From Nitrospira_D sp019636945 (lineage in GTDB: Bacteria > Nitrospirota > Nitrospiria > Nitrospirales > Nitrospiraceae), in contig NZ_JBLFBO010000003.1 of the NCBI RefSeq assembly GCF_047338595.1, positions 217,691 through 281,690 of the forward strand: DNA of 64,000 nucleotides, in the 5' to 3' direction. The notes beneath the pieces are model-generated. The model searched no databases and was not told the origin of the DNA. It saw only the letters and a list, made by a program, of their open reading frames with translations. Positions 26,944 to 36,142 of this stretch are shown one piece after another; position 1 is the stretch's first letter; every line of letters starts with the position of its first letter. The position numbers and the translations under genes were made by a program.

Positions 26944-27768
26944 TTACTTCGACAAACCGCTCAAGATGGTGGATCGGAATTTCTGATTCTGCTGCTTTCG
27001 TTGCTCAGGGGTGGCATATGAGTGGATTTGTCGGAGCCTCCCGTTTTCTTTCACAAATACGACATCAACTTGTGACAACGCATCATCGATAGGGCGATAT
27101 TGATGCCCCAGGAAATCATAGGGAACAAACCCCCTTGCCCACATATAGTCCAGCACATCATGGAAGACTGGCCCATGTTGAAAAAAATGGAAGAGAGAAA
27201 CTTCCAGAAGCACAACATCTGCCTCCGCCAGTGTCGCCTGTCCTCCTTCGAGGACATCGAGTTCAGCGCCTTGTACGTCGATCTTCACGAGATATGGCGG
27301 TATCCCGCCCTGCGTTTTAACCCATTGATCCAACTTGATCGCCTGTACCTGTCGTGGTGCGCCGTTGACCTCCGATCCCTCTTCAGTTTCCTGGTACAAA
27401 GAGGATCCAAGGAGGTCCTGGTGTACATTGAGCATGGTTGGGCCATCACCAGCTGCGGCAACGGCAAGCTCAAATCGTACCCGTGGAATATCTTTCGCAA
27501 CCTGCCGCAGTGACGGCAGGTATTCCTGTAGCGGTTCAATGAGGAGATAGCTGGACGTTGGAAATACTGAATGGCAGGTACGGGTAAACATCCCCATAGC
27601 AGCGCCGATGTCAATCACCGTGGCCGGATAACATCCCGCTTCACGGATTTGTCTCAGGACGCCTTCGAGGGAATCTCGATTCGGCCCGAGATGAGTCAGA
27701 CACGTTCCATTGCGTTGGCGAACTTCCAAGCCAAAATGCCGAAAGAGTCGTTGAAGGAACCGCTTCAT
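26944..27768 (-). CDS. FkbM-family methyltransferase
   Basis: The 274-residue product (ATG at 27768, MKRFLQRLFRHF) contains the FkbM core: TVIDIGAAMGMFT for SAM binding and LVKIDVQGAELDVLEG downstream, in which DVQGAE is the family signature. FkbM enzymes O-methylate hydroxyls of polyketides or sugars. An upstream GTG at 27807 overlaps its own would-be ribosome site, so it is rejected. It starts a block of four consecutive methyltransferase genes reaching to 30183. Confidence 0.85.
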   Translation of the reverse strand: MKRFLQRLFRHFGLEVRQRNGTCLTHLGPNRDSLEGVLRQIREAGCYPATVIDIGAAMGMFTRTCHSVFPTSSYLLIEPLQEYLPSLRQVAKDIPRVRFELAVAAAGDGPTMLNVHQDLLGSSLYQETEEGSEVNGAPRQVQAIKLDQWVKTQGGIPPYLVKIDVQGAELDVLEGGQATLAEADVVLLEVSLFHFFQHGPVFHDVLDYMWARGFVPYDFLGHQYRPIDDALSQVDVVFVKENGRLRQIHSYATPEQRKQQNQKFRSTILSGLSK

Positions 27769-27823
27769 GATTGATCCGTTCCGAGCCGGGAACAGTAGAG
27801 TTCTCACTCCTCACGTCTGCAGG

Positions 27824-28702
27824 TCAGGGCTTGACGGCTTCCATAAAGAGTGAATCTGGTTTGCGCACCTCGCCGTTCACCACATCCAAGTGATACGAAT
27901 CGAATCTGTCCATCATGCTTTCAAATGCTGTGCAACGGCGCACGTCAGAAAATCCGCACTGTTCGAGTAATTGCTTGAGTGAGAATTGGTCGTACATCCA
28001 CCGATGACATTCACCAGAGGATCTGAACAATCCTTGTTGAACAGCTGATCGCCCGCGCCGTCCCAGTAGAAGGCTGCAGACCCCTGTCACGATCCGTTCT
28101 TGAAGGGCTGTAACTGTGTGTTGGAGCCGTTGTCCGCTTGAGTGACTCCATGAATGGTGGTGCGGTGCTGGTGCTTTGCCCTGGTTCTGGACAGCCTGCC
28201 TGAAATAGTGAGCGGCCTCAGATCCGATTCGTGCTGTGATATAGTCGGCATTTTGCGATGCCTGATTTCGAAGGTAGTGTGCCATCTCACCACCGGACTC
28301 CACACGTACGAGCTGGTCTAGTAGCTCGAGAGTGATCCATTCGTGCTGTTTCTTCGCAACCGGATCTCCGGCCTGCGCTCGGCCTAATACGTGGAGGTAT
28401 TCCCCTACAATCACTTCGAGGTCTGGGACAGCCAACCGAAGCACACCACCGGAGCGAAGCACCCGGAGACACTCGATGAGCAATCTTCGAGCACCGTCTC
28501 GCGAAAGATGCTCAAGTAGATGGGAGGCATAGCATCCATCAACGGACCCGTCTTTGAACGGAAGTCCGTCATCCGCATCCCAGACTCGTACCTCAGCACT
28601 CACCGGGCGCATATCTAGATTGACCCAATCTGTGTGCCAGACCGAACCGCAGCCGATATTGACCAATACCGGTGGTATGGAGCCAAGCCCTTTCGTACTC
28701 AA
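27824..28702 (-). CDS. SAM-dependent methyltransferase (Methyltransf_11 type)
   Basis: A 292-residue enzyme with motif I LVNIGCGSVWHTDWVNLD and the ASHLLEHLSRD segment shared by sugar methyltransferases of polysaccharide loci. An insert between residues 110 and 220 is specific to it. Its start overlaps the stop of the TylF-like gene by four bases. The acceptor is probably a glycan hydroxyl, by context. Confidence 0.82.
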   Translation of the reverse strand: MSTKGLGSIPPVLVNIGCGSVWHTDWVNLDMRPVSAEVRVWDADDGLPFKDGSVDGCYASHLLEHLSRDGARRLLIECLRVLRSGGVLRLAVPDLEVIVGEYLHVLGRAQAGDPVAKKQHEWITLELLDQLVRVESGGEMAHYLRNQASQNADYITARIGSEAAHYFRQAVQNQGKAPAPHHHSWSHSSGQRLQHTVTALQERIVTGVCSLLLGRRGRSAVQQGLFRSSGECHRWMYDQFSLKQLLEQCGFSDVRRCTAFESMMDRFDSYHLDVVNGEVRKPDSLFMEAVKP

Positions 28703-29472
28703 CTTGTCTTTACTCCGATTCGACCCGTATAGTCGATTGCATGGAGCTCCATCATGATCTGGTGTTGCTGCAGATACTCGTCAACCGCTCGACGAGCGCC
28801 CTGCCAATGACCATAGTCGTCGATAATCAACACTCCACCTGGGCAGAGCTTGGGAAAGAGCACCTCCAACTCATGCTTGGTCGATGCATACCAGTCGGTG
28901 TCTAACCGCAAAAGCGCGATCTGCTTCGGAGCTGATTCGGTCAGCGTCTGTTCAACCGGTCCAGGAATGAGCTGGATATGTGATTCGGGGTACTTCGTCA
29001 GCGACAGAGATTCAACAACCCGTTTCATCGGTGCATAGCACCAAAGTGTGTCTTCTTCCGTTCTTGCCGATCGCTTCAGAAGGGCCTCTGCGGAATCCCC
29101 GTTCAGGGAGATATCAAGCGGTCCAGGTTTGGTCATACCCTCAAAGGTGTCAAATAAATATAGTGTGCGATCCGTTCTTCCACAGTTGATGAGGGTCCTC
29201 GCAACTGCCATCATGCTTCCCCCACGCCAAACTCCACATTCAACCACGGCCCCTTCGATTCTCGCCTGTTCGACGTATCGGACTGCCGAGCACAGTGCAT
29301 GAATCCGGTCCGGAGATGTCATGGTATAGGGCTGGACAAATTGAGCCGTTTCATCGTCCTCATGTTGCGTGTATTGAAGTGCGGGACATGGTTTGTGACT
29401 GACGATGTGTTGGTTGTTTGAGCTCCACTGCTCGACGAGGGTACGTAGAGGGTGAACTAGTCTGTTCAACAC
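28699..29472 (-). CDS. TylF/MycF-type O-methyltransferase
   Basis: The 257-residue protein resembles macrocin O-methyltransferases (TylF/MycF), Mg-dependent enzymes that methylate sugar hydroxyls of macrolides. Visible signatures are VVECGVWRGGSM for SAM binding, LLRLDTDWYASTKHELE (with the metal aspartate) and IDDYGHWQGARRAVDEY. It starts with GTG at 29472 after a GAGGT site. This family is the best hint that sugars, not proteins, are methylated by this block. Confidence 0.88.
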   Translation of the reverse strand: MLNRLVHPLRTLVEQWSSNNQHIVSHKPCPALQYTQHEDDETAQFVQPYTMTSPDRIHALCSAVRYVEQARIEGAVVECGVWRGGSMMAVARTLINCGRTDRTLYLFDTFEGMTKPGPLDISLNGDSAEALLKRSARTEEDTLWCYAPMKRVVESLSLTKYPESHIQLIPGPVEQTLTESAPKQIALLRLDTDWYASTKHELEVLFPKLCPGGVLIIDDYGHWQGARRAVDEYLQQHQIMMELHAIDYTGRIGVKTS

Positions 29473-29502
29473 AGTGACCTCATCAATGAGAAGCGACGAT
29501 GA

Positions 29503-30183
29503 CTACGGGTTGCGCAGGAAGATGAGGGAATCTCGCTGGAGCAGGTTCAGGTCGGCGCAGAGTACGTCCCAACCAGCTTCAAGTGCAAGCTTTGTCATGG
29601 CTTGTTGATCATTGCGTGGCCACCAAATATTCTCGTCGCTCTGTGTCTTGAACGTCTGGGGGACACCTCCACGATTCCAGCCGAACCGCTCCAGTTTGAT
29701 CCAGTCTCCATACTGATGGATCGAGACCCCTCCTCGCTTCATTGTGCGACGAGCAGATTGAAGGATTTCCAGGATCGAAGCCGATTCGTTATGGCAGAGC
29801 ACCCCGAACGACCAGAAGAGGTCGAAGTATGCATCAGGTAGCTTCCGGAAGCTGTTGTCCTGAACGTGGTGGCAGGTCAGCCTTCCAGTATACGCATCGG
29901 GACTCAACCATGGGGTGACATCTTGGAAGTCAACCGTGTGCAATTCGCCATCAGGAATACACCTGAGAATCGCGCGAGACCAGGACCCTTTGCCTGGTCC
30001 AAGTTCAAGTACCCTCGAGCTTGGATGGAGATACGGCCTGACCGCTTTGTTGAAGACTCGTCGGTATGATCCCCCGCTTCTCCGTTCCTCGGAAAACCGT
30101 ATCCTTCCAGGTATCCAGGACAGCACATCGCCACTGTCGTAGCCGTAACTAAATTCTCGTTGTAACCAGGCACGTGTCGGCAT
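29503..30183 (-). CDS. SAM-dependent methyltransferase
   Basis: A 226-residue enzyme with motif I VLELGPGKGSW, then the central FWSFGVLCHNES segment typical of class I methyltransferases. It fits the block of four methyltransferases in a row. The ATG at 30183 is 19 bases after the neighbour's stop. No further specificity can be read. Confidence 0.8.
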   Translation of the reverse strand: MPTRAWLQREFSYGYDSGDVLSWIPGRIRFSEERRSGGSYRRVFNKAVRPYLHPSSRVLELGPGKGSWSRAILRCIPDGELHTVDFQDVTPWLSPDAYTGRLTCHHVQDNSFRKLPDAYFDLFWSFGVLCHNESASILEILQSARRTMKRGGVSIHQYGDWIKLERFGWNRGGVPQTFKTQSDENIWWPRNDQQAMTKLALEAGWDVLCADLNLLQRDSLIFLRNP

Positions 30184-30202
30184 GATCGAACAATTGTCCC
30201 TT

Positions 30203-31159
30203 CTATCCGGTCTGCTTTCTGGCAGTAGAGATTGTCCCTTTCATTCTACCGGCCATCATACGGAGTCGCGAAGTCAATTCAGCTATCCCGCCTCTCTGAC
30301 GGTGATCGAGTAACCGAACAAAAAACGAACGGATTTCGTTTCGTGCCGCGATCGATTCCTCAACCTGATCCGAAAAGCGCCAGGTCTGCGATTTGCTAAG
30401 GGAGACATCAAACTGTGACGAGCTGTTGCAATGCATGCCGCTGCCATCCATCCCAATGTTTTGCACCAGGGACTGACTGGGGTAGAGGCAGAGTCCCTTT
30501 GCAGCGAACATGGTGGCATACCATCGGACTCCCCATACGTCCAGTTTCCCTGAGGCATGGAGCTTGAGCTGTGTGAAATAGGGATAGGCTCCATCAACAT
30601 CGAAGCGGTCTTGGTCGGATTTCGCGCGCAACCCGGTCAGGAGTTGAGTCGAGTCATGCTGGAACTGTTTCCATGCTCGATGCCAAGTTCCCCATCCCCA
30701 ACTAGCCGGAGCAGAAAAAAAGAATGTTGAGGCCAGATACTCAGGGTGCTCAACGGGGAAGAGGTATCCTGATACCGCCATGACCCGTGAGGCATGTTCA
30801 TAGTGCATAAGCGCTTGATTCATAAAGGTCAGAAATCCTGGTGCCACGACGAGATCGTCTTCGAGAACGATGACGGACCCGTATCGCTCAGATAACTCTG
30901 TCACACCCGCAATGATCGAACGTGCCAACCCCATATTGGCTGTCTGCTCATGAATGGTAACTTCCGCAAACCCGTCGGTTTTCCTGATCATGTGTCGGAC
31001 CTGAGCAACCGCGGGTTCGTCATGTGACGTCTTCGGGCCATCGCTATAGATATGGAGCCTGCTCTCGTGAGCCAACGGATTGTCACGTAATGCTTCGAGC
31101 GTTCGAGCAAGGTGTGTTGGTCGATTGTAGGCAAACAGCGCAATCGGCGCAGGGGTCAT
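30203..31159 (-). CDS. GT-A fold glycosyltransferase
   Basis: The 318-residue protein begins PIALFAYNRPTHLARTL and has an acidic metal motif in VLEDDLVVAPGFL, followed by WGWGTWHRAW, a pattern of a GT-A family related to GnT-I and to hemolytic protein HlpA-like sequences. It should transfer a sugar to the glycan. The gene is followed by a 15-base perfect palindrome (31194-31208) lying between it and asnB. Confidence 0.8.
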   Translation of the reverse strand: MTPAPIALFAYNRPTHLARTLEALRDNPLAHESRLHIYSDGPKTSHDEPAVAQVRHMIRKTDGFAEVTIHEQTANMGLARSIIAGVTELSERYGSVIVLEDDLVVAPGFLTFMNQALMHYEHASRVMAVSGYLFPVEHPEYLASTFFFSAPASWGWGTWHRAWKQFQHDSTQLLTGLRAKSDQDRFDVDGAYPYFTQLKLHASGKLDVWGVRWYATMFAAKGLCLYPSQSLVQNIGMDGSGMHCNSSSQFDVSLSKSQTWRFSDQVEESIAARNEIRSFFVRLLDHRQRGGIAELTSRLRMMAGRMKGTISTARKQTG

Positions 31160-31193
31160 GGCGCGATATCCTCTTGAGTCAAGACCGTAGACT

Positions 31194-31208
31194 TCTCACA
31201 ATGTGAGA
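31194..31208. repeat. Short perfect palindrome in the asnB/GT gap
   Basis: TCTCACA and TGTGAGA face each other around one central base. It sits between the stop of asnB and the start of the next gene in the run. It could be an operator or a weak hairpin; no partner is known. Confidence 0.4.
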
Positions 31209-31218
31209 TCCTGGAAGC

Positions 31219-33195
31219 CTAGGCGGCCTTCCCTTGATCAAGCTGCGTGCATGGGCCGGACCGCTGTGCTTCTGTTGTCACCGCGGCAAGTTTCCTGCTC
31301 CAGAGTTCAAGCGTGAGGGCTTTGAATGAAAGCGGCGCTCCGGCTCCTGCTGGATAGGGACCTTTGGAGAGTTCTCGTGCACACGAAGGTATCAGTACGC
31401 CGGATTCGACGAGAAATCCTTCGTCAAGCGTCGCCCCCTGAGCTGTGAAGATCGCTTTGTGCCATTCGTGCAGAGGAGGAGTAAAGCCTCTCTTTGGACG
31501 ATTCAATATCCATTCTGGCACCATGCTGCCCAATGCCTGACGGAGCCACGCCTTCGGTGGGAGAGAGTGATCAGACGAGGCCTTGCGCAATCCGATGACG
31601 GTCTCCACAAGTCGGAAGTCGACGAATGGAAGCCGTAGTTCAACAGACGAGGCCATACTGAGCCGATCTCCCTGGGCAATGCCATTTTCTTGCAAGTATG
31701 TTTGGCAGATGAGTCGGGTCAATAGAATGTCAATCGCTGGCCAAGGGAGCGGGATTCTAAAAATGTCGTAAGCCGTTGTTTCTTCTAACTGTTCAAGAAA
31801 CGTCTTGGGATACAGATTCGCGGCTCCCTTGTTGGCCAGTTGAAAGTCTGGCGTCAGGTCATAGAACACGACCTGTTCCTTTGGGCTGTACCGGTCTCGG
31901 GTATAGGCTCTCCATGAAGGGCGTAATCCCGCTCCAGATGTTAGCCATTCTTTCATCCCCCATAACGACCAATAGGCAGGCGTCGTCAGCGTCAAATACT
32001 CCTGCAAGTTAGAGGAGCCGGACATGTGGCTCTTCAACTTTCGCGTCGTCTCCGTTACCGCATCACGTACCCAGGGATATCCCCAAAAGAGTTCGTCGCC
32101 TCCATGCCCTTGCAGCATCACGGATACTCCGTGAGCTTTGGCCGCCTTCATGACCGAATAGTAGCCGAGTGCCGAAATGTCTGCGATCGGATCATCAAGC
32201 CAATACATCAACTCAGGAAAGAACGATGCGACGTCGTCGGCACATAACTGAATCTCATGAATGGGCATGTTGAGATGTTTAGCAAGCGCCTTGGCGTCGT
32301 CTCGTTCATCGAATGGACTCTCTTCCCGATACCCGACTGTGAAGGCCTGCATCACGCCTGGATATCGGTGAGCGGTCATCGAAGCAATGGCACTCGAATC
32401 GAGCCCACCACTCAGGGCGATTCCGATTGGAACATCTGAACGGATGATGAGTGAACTGATCGTCTCCAATTCATGTTGGATAGCTTCAATGGGATTCTCG
32501 GTACGTGCAGGAACATCCTCCATGCGCCAATAGCACCACTGCTTCTGTTCCCAGCTGCGAGCGTCTACTGTAAAGATATGGGCTGCCGGAAGCTTGCACA
32601 CTTCTCGGATTGGCGTCATCGGTTCCGGCACATACCCATAGTGAAAGTAGAGGTTCACGGCTCTCGGATCCAGAGTAAAGGGGACAGAGCCGGCCGCCAG
32701 GAGTCCTTTGAGCTCGGACGCAAAATAGATCTCGCGTGGTCCGATGTGGAGATAAAGCGGCTTCTCCCCCATTCGATCACGTGCCAGCATTAACCGTTGG
32801 ATACGGGCATCCCACAAGGCGAATGCAAACATGCCTCTCAGGTGCTTCACGCAATCCAGGCCATATTGCTCGTAGAGATGCACGATCACTTCGCAGTCAC
32901 TACCGGACCTAAATCGATGTCCCTGGGATCGAAGCTGATCACGTAGTTCAATGTAATTGTAGATTTCTCCGTTGGCGATCAGTACCAGGGAACCATCCTC
33001 ATTGAAGAGCGGTTGCTGTCCTCCATGAAGATCGATGATGCTCAATCGACGCATGGTCAAGGCGATCGGTCCATCATGAAAACTGCCTTCCCCGTCAGGC
33101 CCTCGATGGACCATAGCGGCACTCATGGCTCTGACACGGGATCGGTGATCTCGCGTCAGTGGTTCTGTGGCGATCAGTCCTGCTATTCCACACAT
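31219..33195 (-). CDS. asnB: Asparagine synthase (glutamine-hydrolysing)-like
   Basis: At 658 residues it has an N-terminal glutaminase domain with the nucleophile Cys2 (MCGIAGL) and a C-terminal ATP-pyrophosphatase domain with ALSGGLDSSAIA near residue 265. AsnB amidates aspartate using glutamine nitrogen. Copies inside polysaccharide loci often amidate sugar uronic acids, as suggested for WbpS-type proteins. Both are possible here. It is flanked by glycosyltransferase genes, 6 bases from the next upstream stop. Confidence 0.88.
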   Translation of the reverse strand: MCGIAGLIATEPLTRDHRSRVRAMSAAMVHRGPDGEGSFHDGPIALTMRRLSIIDLHGGQQPLFNEDGSLVLIANGEIYNYIELRDQLRSQGHRFRSGSDCEVIVHLYEQYGLDCVKHLRGMFAFALWDARIQRLMLARDRMGEKPLYLHIGPREIYFASELKGLLAAGSVPFTLDPRAVNLYFHYGYVPEPMTPIREVCKLPAAHIFTVDARSWEQKQWCYWRMEDVPARTENPIEAIQHELETISSLIIRSDVPIGIALSGGLDSSAIASMTAHRYPGVMQAFTVGYREESPFDERDDAKALAKHLNMPIHEIQLCADDVASFFPELMYWLDDPIADISALGYYSVMKAAKAHGVSVMLQGHGGDELFWGYPWVRDAVTETTRKLKSHMSGSSNLQEYLTLTTPAYWSLWGMKEWLTSGAGLRPSWRAYTRDRYSPKEQVVFYDLTPDFQLANKGAANLYPKTFLEQLEETTAYDIFRIPLPWPAIDILLTRLICQTYLQENGIAQGDRLSMASSVELRLPFVDFRLVETVIGLRKASSDHSLPPKAWLRQALGSMVPEWILNRPKRGFTPPLHEWHKAIFTAQGATLDEGFLVESGVLIPSCARELSKGPYPAGAGAPLSFKALTLELWSRKLAAVTTEAQRSGPCTQLDQGKAA

Positions 33196-33201
33196 GTCTC
33201 G

Positions 33202-34161
33202 TTAGCCGCCTTGTTTCGCGCGATGAGTGACTTGTTCGTACGTGCTGCCGAGTGTTTGGAGATGAACAAAGACCACTTCATAGAGATAGTTTTCGATGTA
33301 GGGATAGCGGATGCGATCTCTCCTCAGATAGCCGAGTAAGAATCCTTTGACCAATTCGAGCAGCGCGCGTACGGCACGAAGGCAAGAGAGAATCGCATGG
33401 ATCCGTTCCGTCGTCGTGTCGTACACCACACGTTGCCAATCTCGTCCTGATACAAACATCTGCTTGGCACACCAGAGCAGCCGCATCTTTTCTGGTCTTA
33501 CTAAATGGGACACCGTAAGTCGTGGCTCGTAATAGATCATCTCATTAGGTCGCTCTTGCCGAACTCTCCGTTGCAGTGAGGTCTCTTCGCCATATCCCAA
33601 TCGGGTGCCTGTCATCCCGACTGCCGTATTGAAACCGCCGAGCTGCTCTAGGAGGGACCGTCGAATGAAGATGTTTGTGCCGGACAGATAGTGGTCTTCA
33701 TCAAGTACACATGAGATCGACCCGTCATCATAGGTTCCGTACCGGTCGAGATACCATCTTGGTTTCAACGAATGATAAAATGGCCGGTACGGACCTCCAA
33801 AGATTGCAGGAGCCACGCGCACAATCACCTGATGCGCGATATCCAGCCATTCTTGTGGCACCGTGCAGTCGTCGTCGATGTATGCAACGTACAAGCCTCG
33901 AGCCGCTTGAAACCCGGTATTGCGGCTATGAGAGAGTCCTTGTTGTGCTTCAAAGCAATATCGGACATGCGGGTGCTGTCGACCGATGTCGGCGACGTGT
34001 TGTCTTGTTCCATCAGTAGAATTGTTATCAACAACGATGACCTCATAGGACGTCGGTGCGAGCGTCTGTTCACAAAGGCTTCTCAGTGCAGCAGCCATGA
34101 GATCGCAGCGGTTGTAGGTGCAGAGCACGACGCTCGTCAGTAGCGACTCAACTTGCGGCAC
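33202..34161 (-). CDS. GT2-family glycosyltransferase
   Basis: A 319-residue GT-A enzyme. VDNNSTDGT binds the nucleotide, AYIDDDC carries the metal-binding aspartates and a GYGEETSLQRR segment supplies the catalytic acidic residue. It starts with GTG at 34161 after AGGATGG, overlapping the preceding gene by 14 bases, a sign of coupled translation. Confidence 0.87.
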   Translation of the reverse strand: MPQVESLLTSVVLCTYNRCDLMAAALRSLCEQTLAPTSYEVIVVDNNSTDGTRQHVADIGRQHPHVRYCFEAQQGLSHSRNTGFQAARGLYVAYIDDDCTVPQEWLDIAHQVIVRVAPAIFGGPYRPFYHSLKPRWYLDRYGTYDDGSISCVLDEDHYLSGTNIFIRRSLLEQLGGFNTAVGMTGTRLGYGEETSLQRRVRQERPNEMIYYEPRLTVSHLVRPEKMRLLWCAKQMFVSGRDWQRVVYDTTTERIHAILSCLRAVRALLELVKGFLLGYLRRDRIRYPYIENYLYEVVFVHLQTLGSTYEQVTHRAKQGG

Positions 34162-35206
34162 GACCCATCCTCATGACTTTTGTATGGGGATCCTTCCGGA
34201 TGAGACATTTCACGAAAAACTTTAGCTGTTGGATGGGGCTCCACGTCGCAGATGCCAAATGCGGAATACGCCAAAATTCCAACAGCGTCCGAACTCCTTT
34301 GTGAGTCGCCGATGCGCAGACCTCGCTCCATCGTCGACCCAAGACCATAACAAGCTCTTTCTCCGAGTAGACCTTGCATAATCTATTCGCATATATAAGC
34401 TTATCAAACCATGCACGAGTCGCCGAGAGAAATGTCGTTGATGACTCAAACCGCCATTGACTGAGATGATGATGCAGAAGTGCTTCCTCAGGTGATGGGT
34501 TGATACCGAGGCGAGCAAGCTGACTTGAGCGAATCGCTCTTGCGGACTCTTCGGTTTCCAATTCATACCGTCGACCAATTTGCTGTGGATGGATCCGATA
34601 TCGCAGCAGGATGGTTGGTACATTGGCGAAACGGGTGTGCGGAGAGGCCCGCACCCACAAATCATAGTCTTCAGCGTGCACGGCCCGCTCATCGTAGAAG
34701 AGATGATGAGTGAGGATCAGGCTTCGCCGAAACATCGTCGCAGGGTGGGCTAATGATGAAGAGAAGAGCAACTGACAGCGGATGGTACCATCATCGATGG
34801 GATACTCCACCACTTCAGAGGTTTCTGCACCAAATGTTTCAATCCATGATCCGCAGACTCCAATGTCGAGATGCCGATCCAGGTATTCGAGTTGCATTGC
34901 AAAGCGATCCGGCATACTGACATCGTCGGCATCCATTCGTGCAATGTACTCACCTCTGGCCACCATGATGCCTTGATTCAACGACGCAACGAGCCCTTGC
35001 TTTGACTGACGGTAGACCCGCATGCGGGCATCTGTTTGCCGTAATTGATCGAGAATGTGTGGCGTGCGATCGGTTGACCCATCGTCCACTACGATCAGCT
35101 CCCAGTCGTGGACTGTCTGGGCCTGGATACTGCGAATGGAGTCCTGAAGATAGGTTTCCCCGTTACATACCGCTAAAACACAACTAATTCTGGGTGAGGT
35201 GGACAC
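34148..35206 (-). CDS. GT2-family glycosyltransferase
   Basis: A 352-residue GT-A enzyme with LIVVDDGSTDRTP, ARMDADDVSMP and AEDYDLWVRA, the usual order of nucleotide, metal and catalytic motifs. It resembles the family of glycosyltransferases in O-antigen loci (WfgS/WfeV-like in general layout). Its GTG start at 35206 is preceded by AGGTCATCAC. A 117-base gap separates it from the FkbM gene upstream; that gap holds a small hairpin near 35288. Confidence 0.87.
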   Translation of the reverse strand: MSTSPRISCVLAVCNGETYLQDSIRSIQAQTVHDWELIVVDDGSTDRTPHILDQLRQTDARMRVYRQSKQGLVASLNQGIMVARGEYIARMDADDVSMPDRFAMQLEYLDRHLDIGVCGSWIETFGAETSEVVEYPIDDGTIRCQLLFSSSLAHPATMFRRSLILTHHLFYDERAVHAEDYDLWVRASPHTRFANVPTILLRYRIHPQQIGRRYELETEESARAIRSSQLARLGINPSPEEALLHHHLSQWRFESSTTFLSATRAWFDKLIYANRLCKVYSEKELVMVLGRRWSEVCASATHKGVRTLLEFWRIPHLASATWSPIQQLKFFVKCLIRKDPHTKVMRMGRAAS

Positions 35207-35323
35207 GTGATGACCTGTAGAACTCAGTCTTACGACTTCTACGGTAGACTAATAGGTGGTGCGAGTCTTCCCCAATGATCGTCTCTCCCCACTCTATGTG
35301 GGTGTTCGTAACCGCTCAGCCGG

Positions 35324-36136
35324 TCATTTTGCTAACACATACCAGTCGTCTTGTTTTGACACGCCTTCAAAGATTCGCTCGTACCCATTCTGAGACAGTA
35401 AGCTGAATATCTTGTCTCGGGCTGGGGTAAAGTTGTGCTCACATGTGATGATGCGAAACTTGTGCCGTTCAAAATCAAAACGGTTCAATATGTCAAACTC
35501 GCTTCCTTCAGTATCAATCGACAGATAGTCAACGAGCGTTGGAGCATTGTGTGTGATCAGTAAATCCTGCAGTGAAATGGTCGGCACGTCATACCGTTTG
35601 CCATGTGCACGCTTGTGTGTGTGAAGATCATCATCTCGATACATGTCGATCGTAGAGAGATCCGAGGTGTCAGTTTCGTAAAATGATACAGTCTGACTCG
35701 ACTCTTTCCAGACGCATTGTGTGTCAATAGCGACTGAGCGATTCCTTTTTAGTGCTCCGTGCCAACAGAGTGCCGGTTCCGCCAGAATACCTGTCCAACC
35801 GAATTCTTTCTCCAATAAATATGTATTGGAATGATCGATGCCGTTGGTGGCGCCAAATTCCACAAAAAAACCAGCTCGCTTAAAATTGAGTTGTGAGAGG
35901 ACGAATAGGTCCTGCCTGCTCTGGGCCGTGGACTGGGGGAGATATCTGATCAGATCCGGGGTGTACTCGGAGGGAGTCTTGATCAGGAACTCAATATCAG
36001 TATCACTGGTCGCGTTCAGTCGTTGCCTCAAGCGTTCAAGACGACTGTGTCGTGTAATGACCATGTCGAATCGCTTAAGTATCGTATTCAGCGTTGTCGC
36101 GACAGTCATTAGTCCAGAGCTCACGCTATGCCCCAT
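35324..36136 (-). CDS. FkbM-family methyltransferase
   Basis: The 270-residue product has the SAM motif FFVEFGATNGIDHSN and the FkbM signature DYLSIDTEGSEFDIL near residue 205. It is the second FkbM-type enzyme in the locus. Its base composition is lower in G+C than most neighbours, shared with the following GT10 gene, which hints that both arrived together. It ends near a small inverted repeat. Confidence 0.82.
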   Translation of the reverse strand: MGHSVSSGLMTVATTLNTILKRFDMVITRHSRLERLRQRLNATSDTDIEFLIKTPSEYTPDLIRYLPQSTAQSRQDLFVLSQLNFKRAGFFVEFGATNGIDHSNTYLLEKEFGWTGILAEPALCWHGALKRNRSVAIDTQCVWKESSQTVSFYETDTSDLSTIDMYRDDDLHTHKRAHGKRYDVPTISLQDLLITHNAPTLVDYLSIDTEGSEFDILNRFDFERHKFRIITCEHNFTPARDKIFSLLSQNGYERIFEGVSKQDDWYVLAK

Positions 36137-36142
36137 AGGCTG

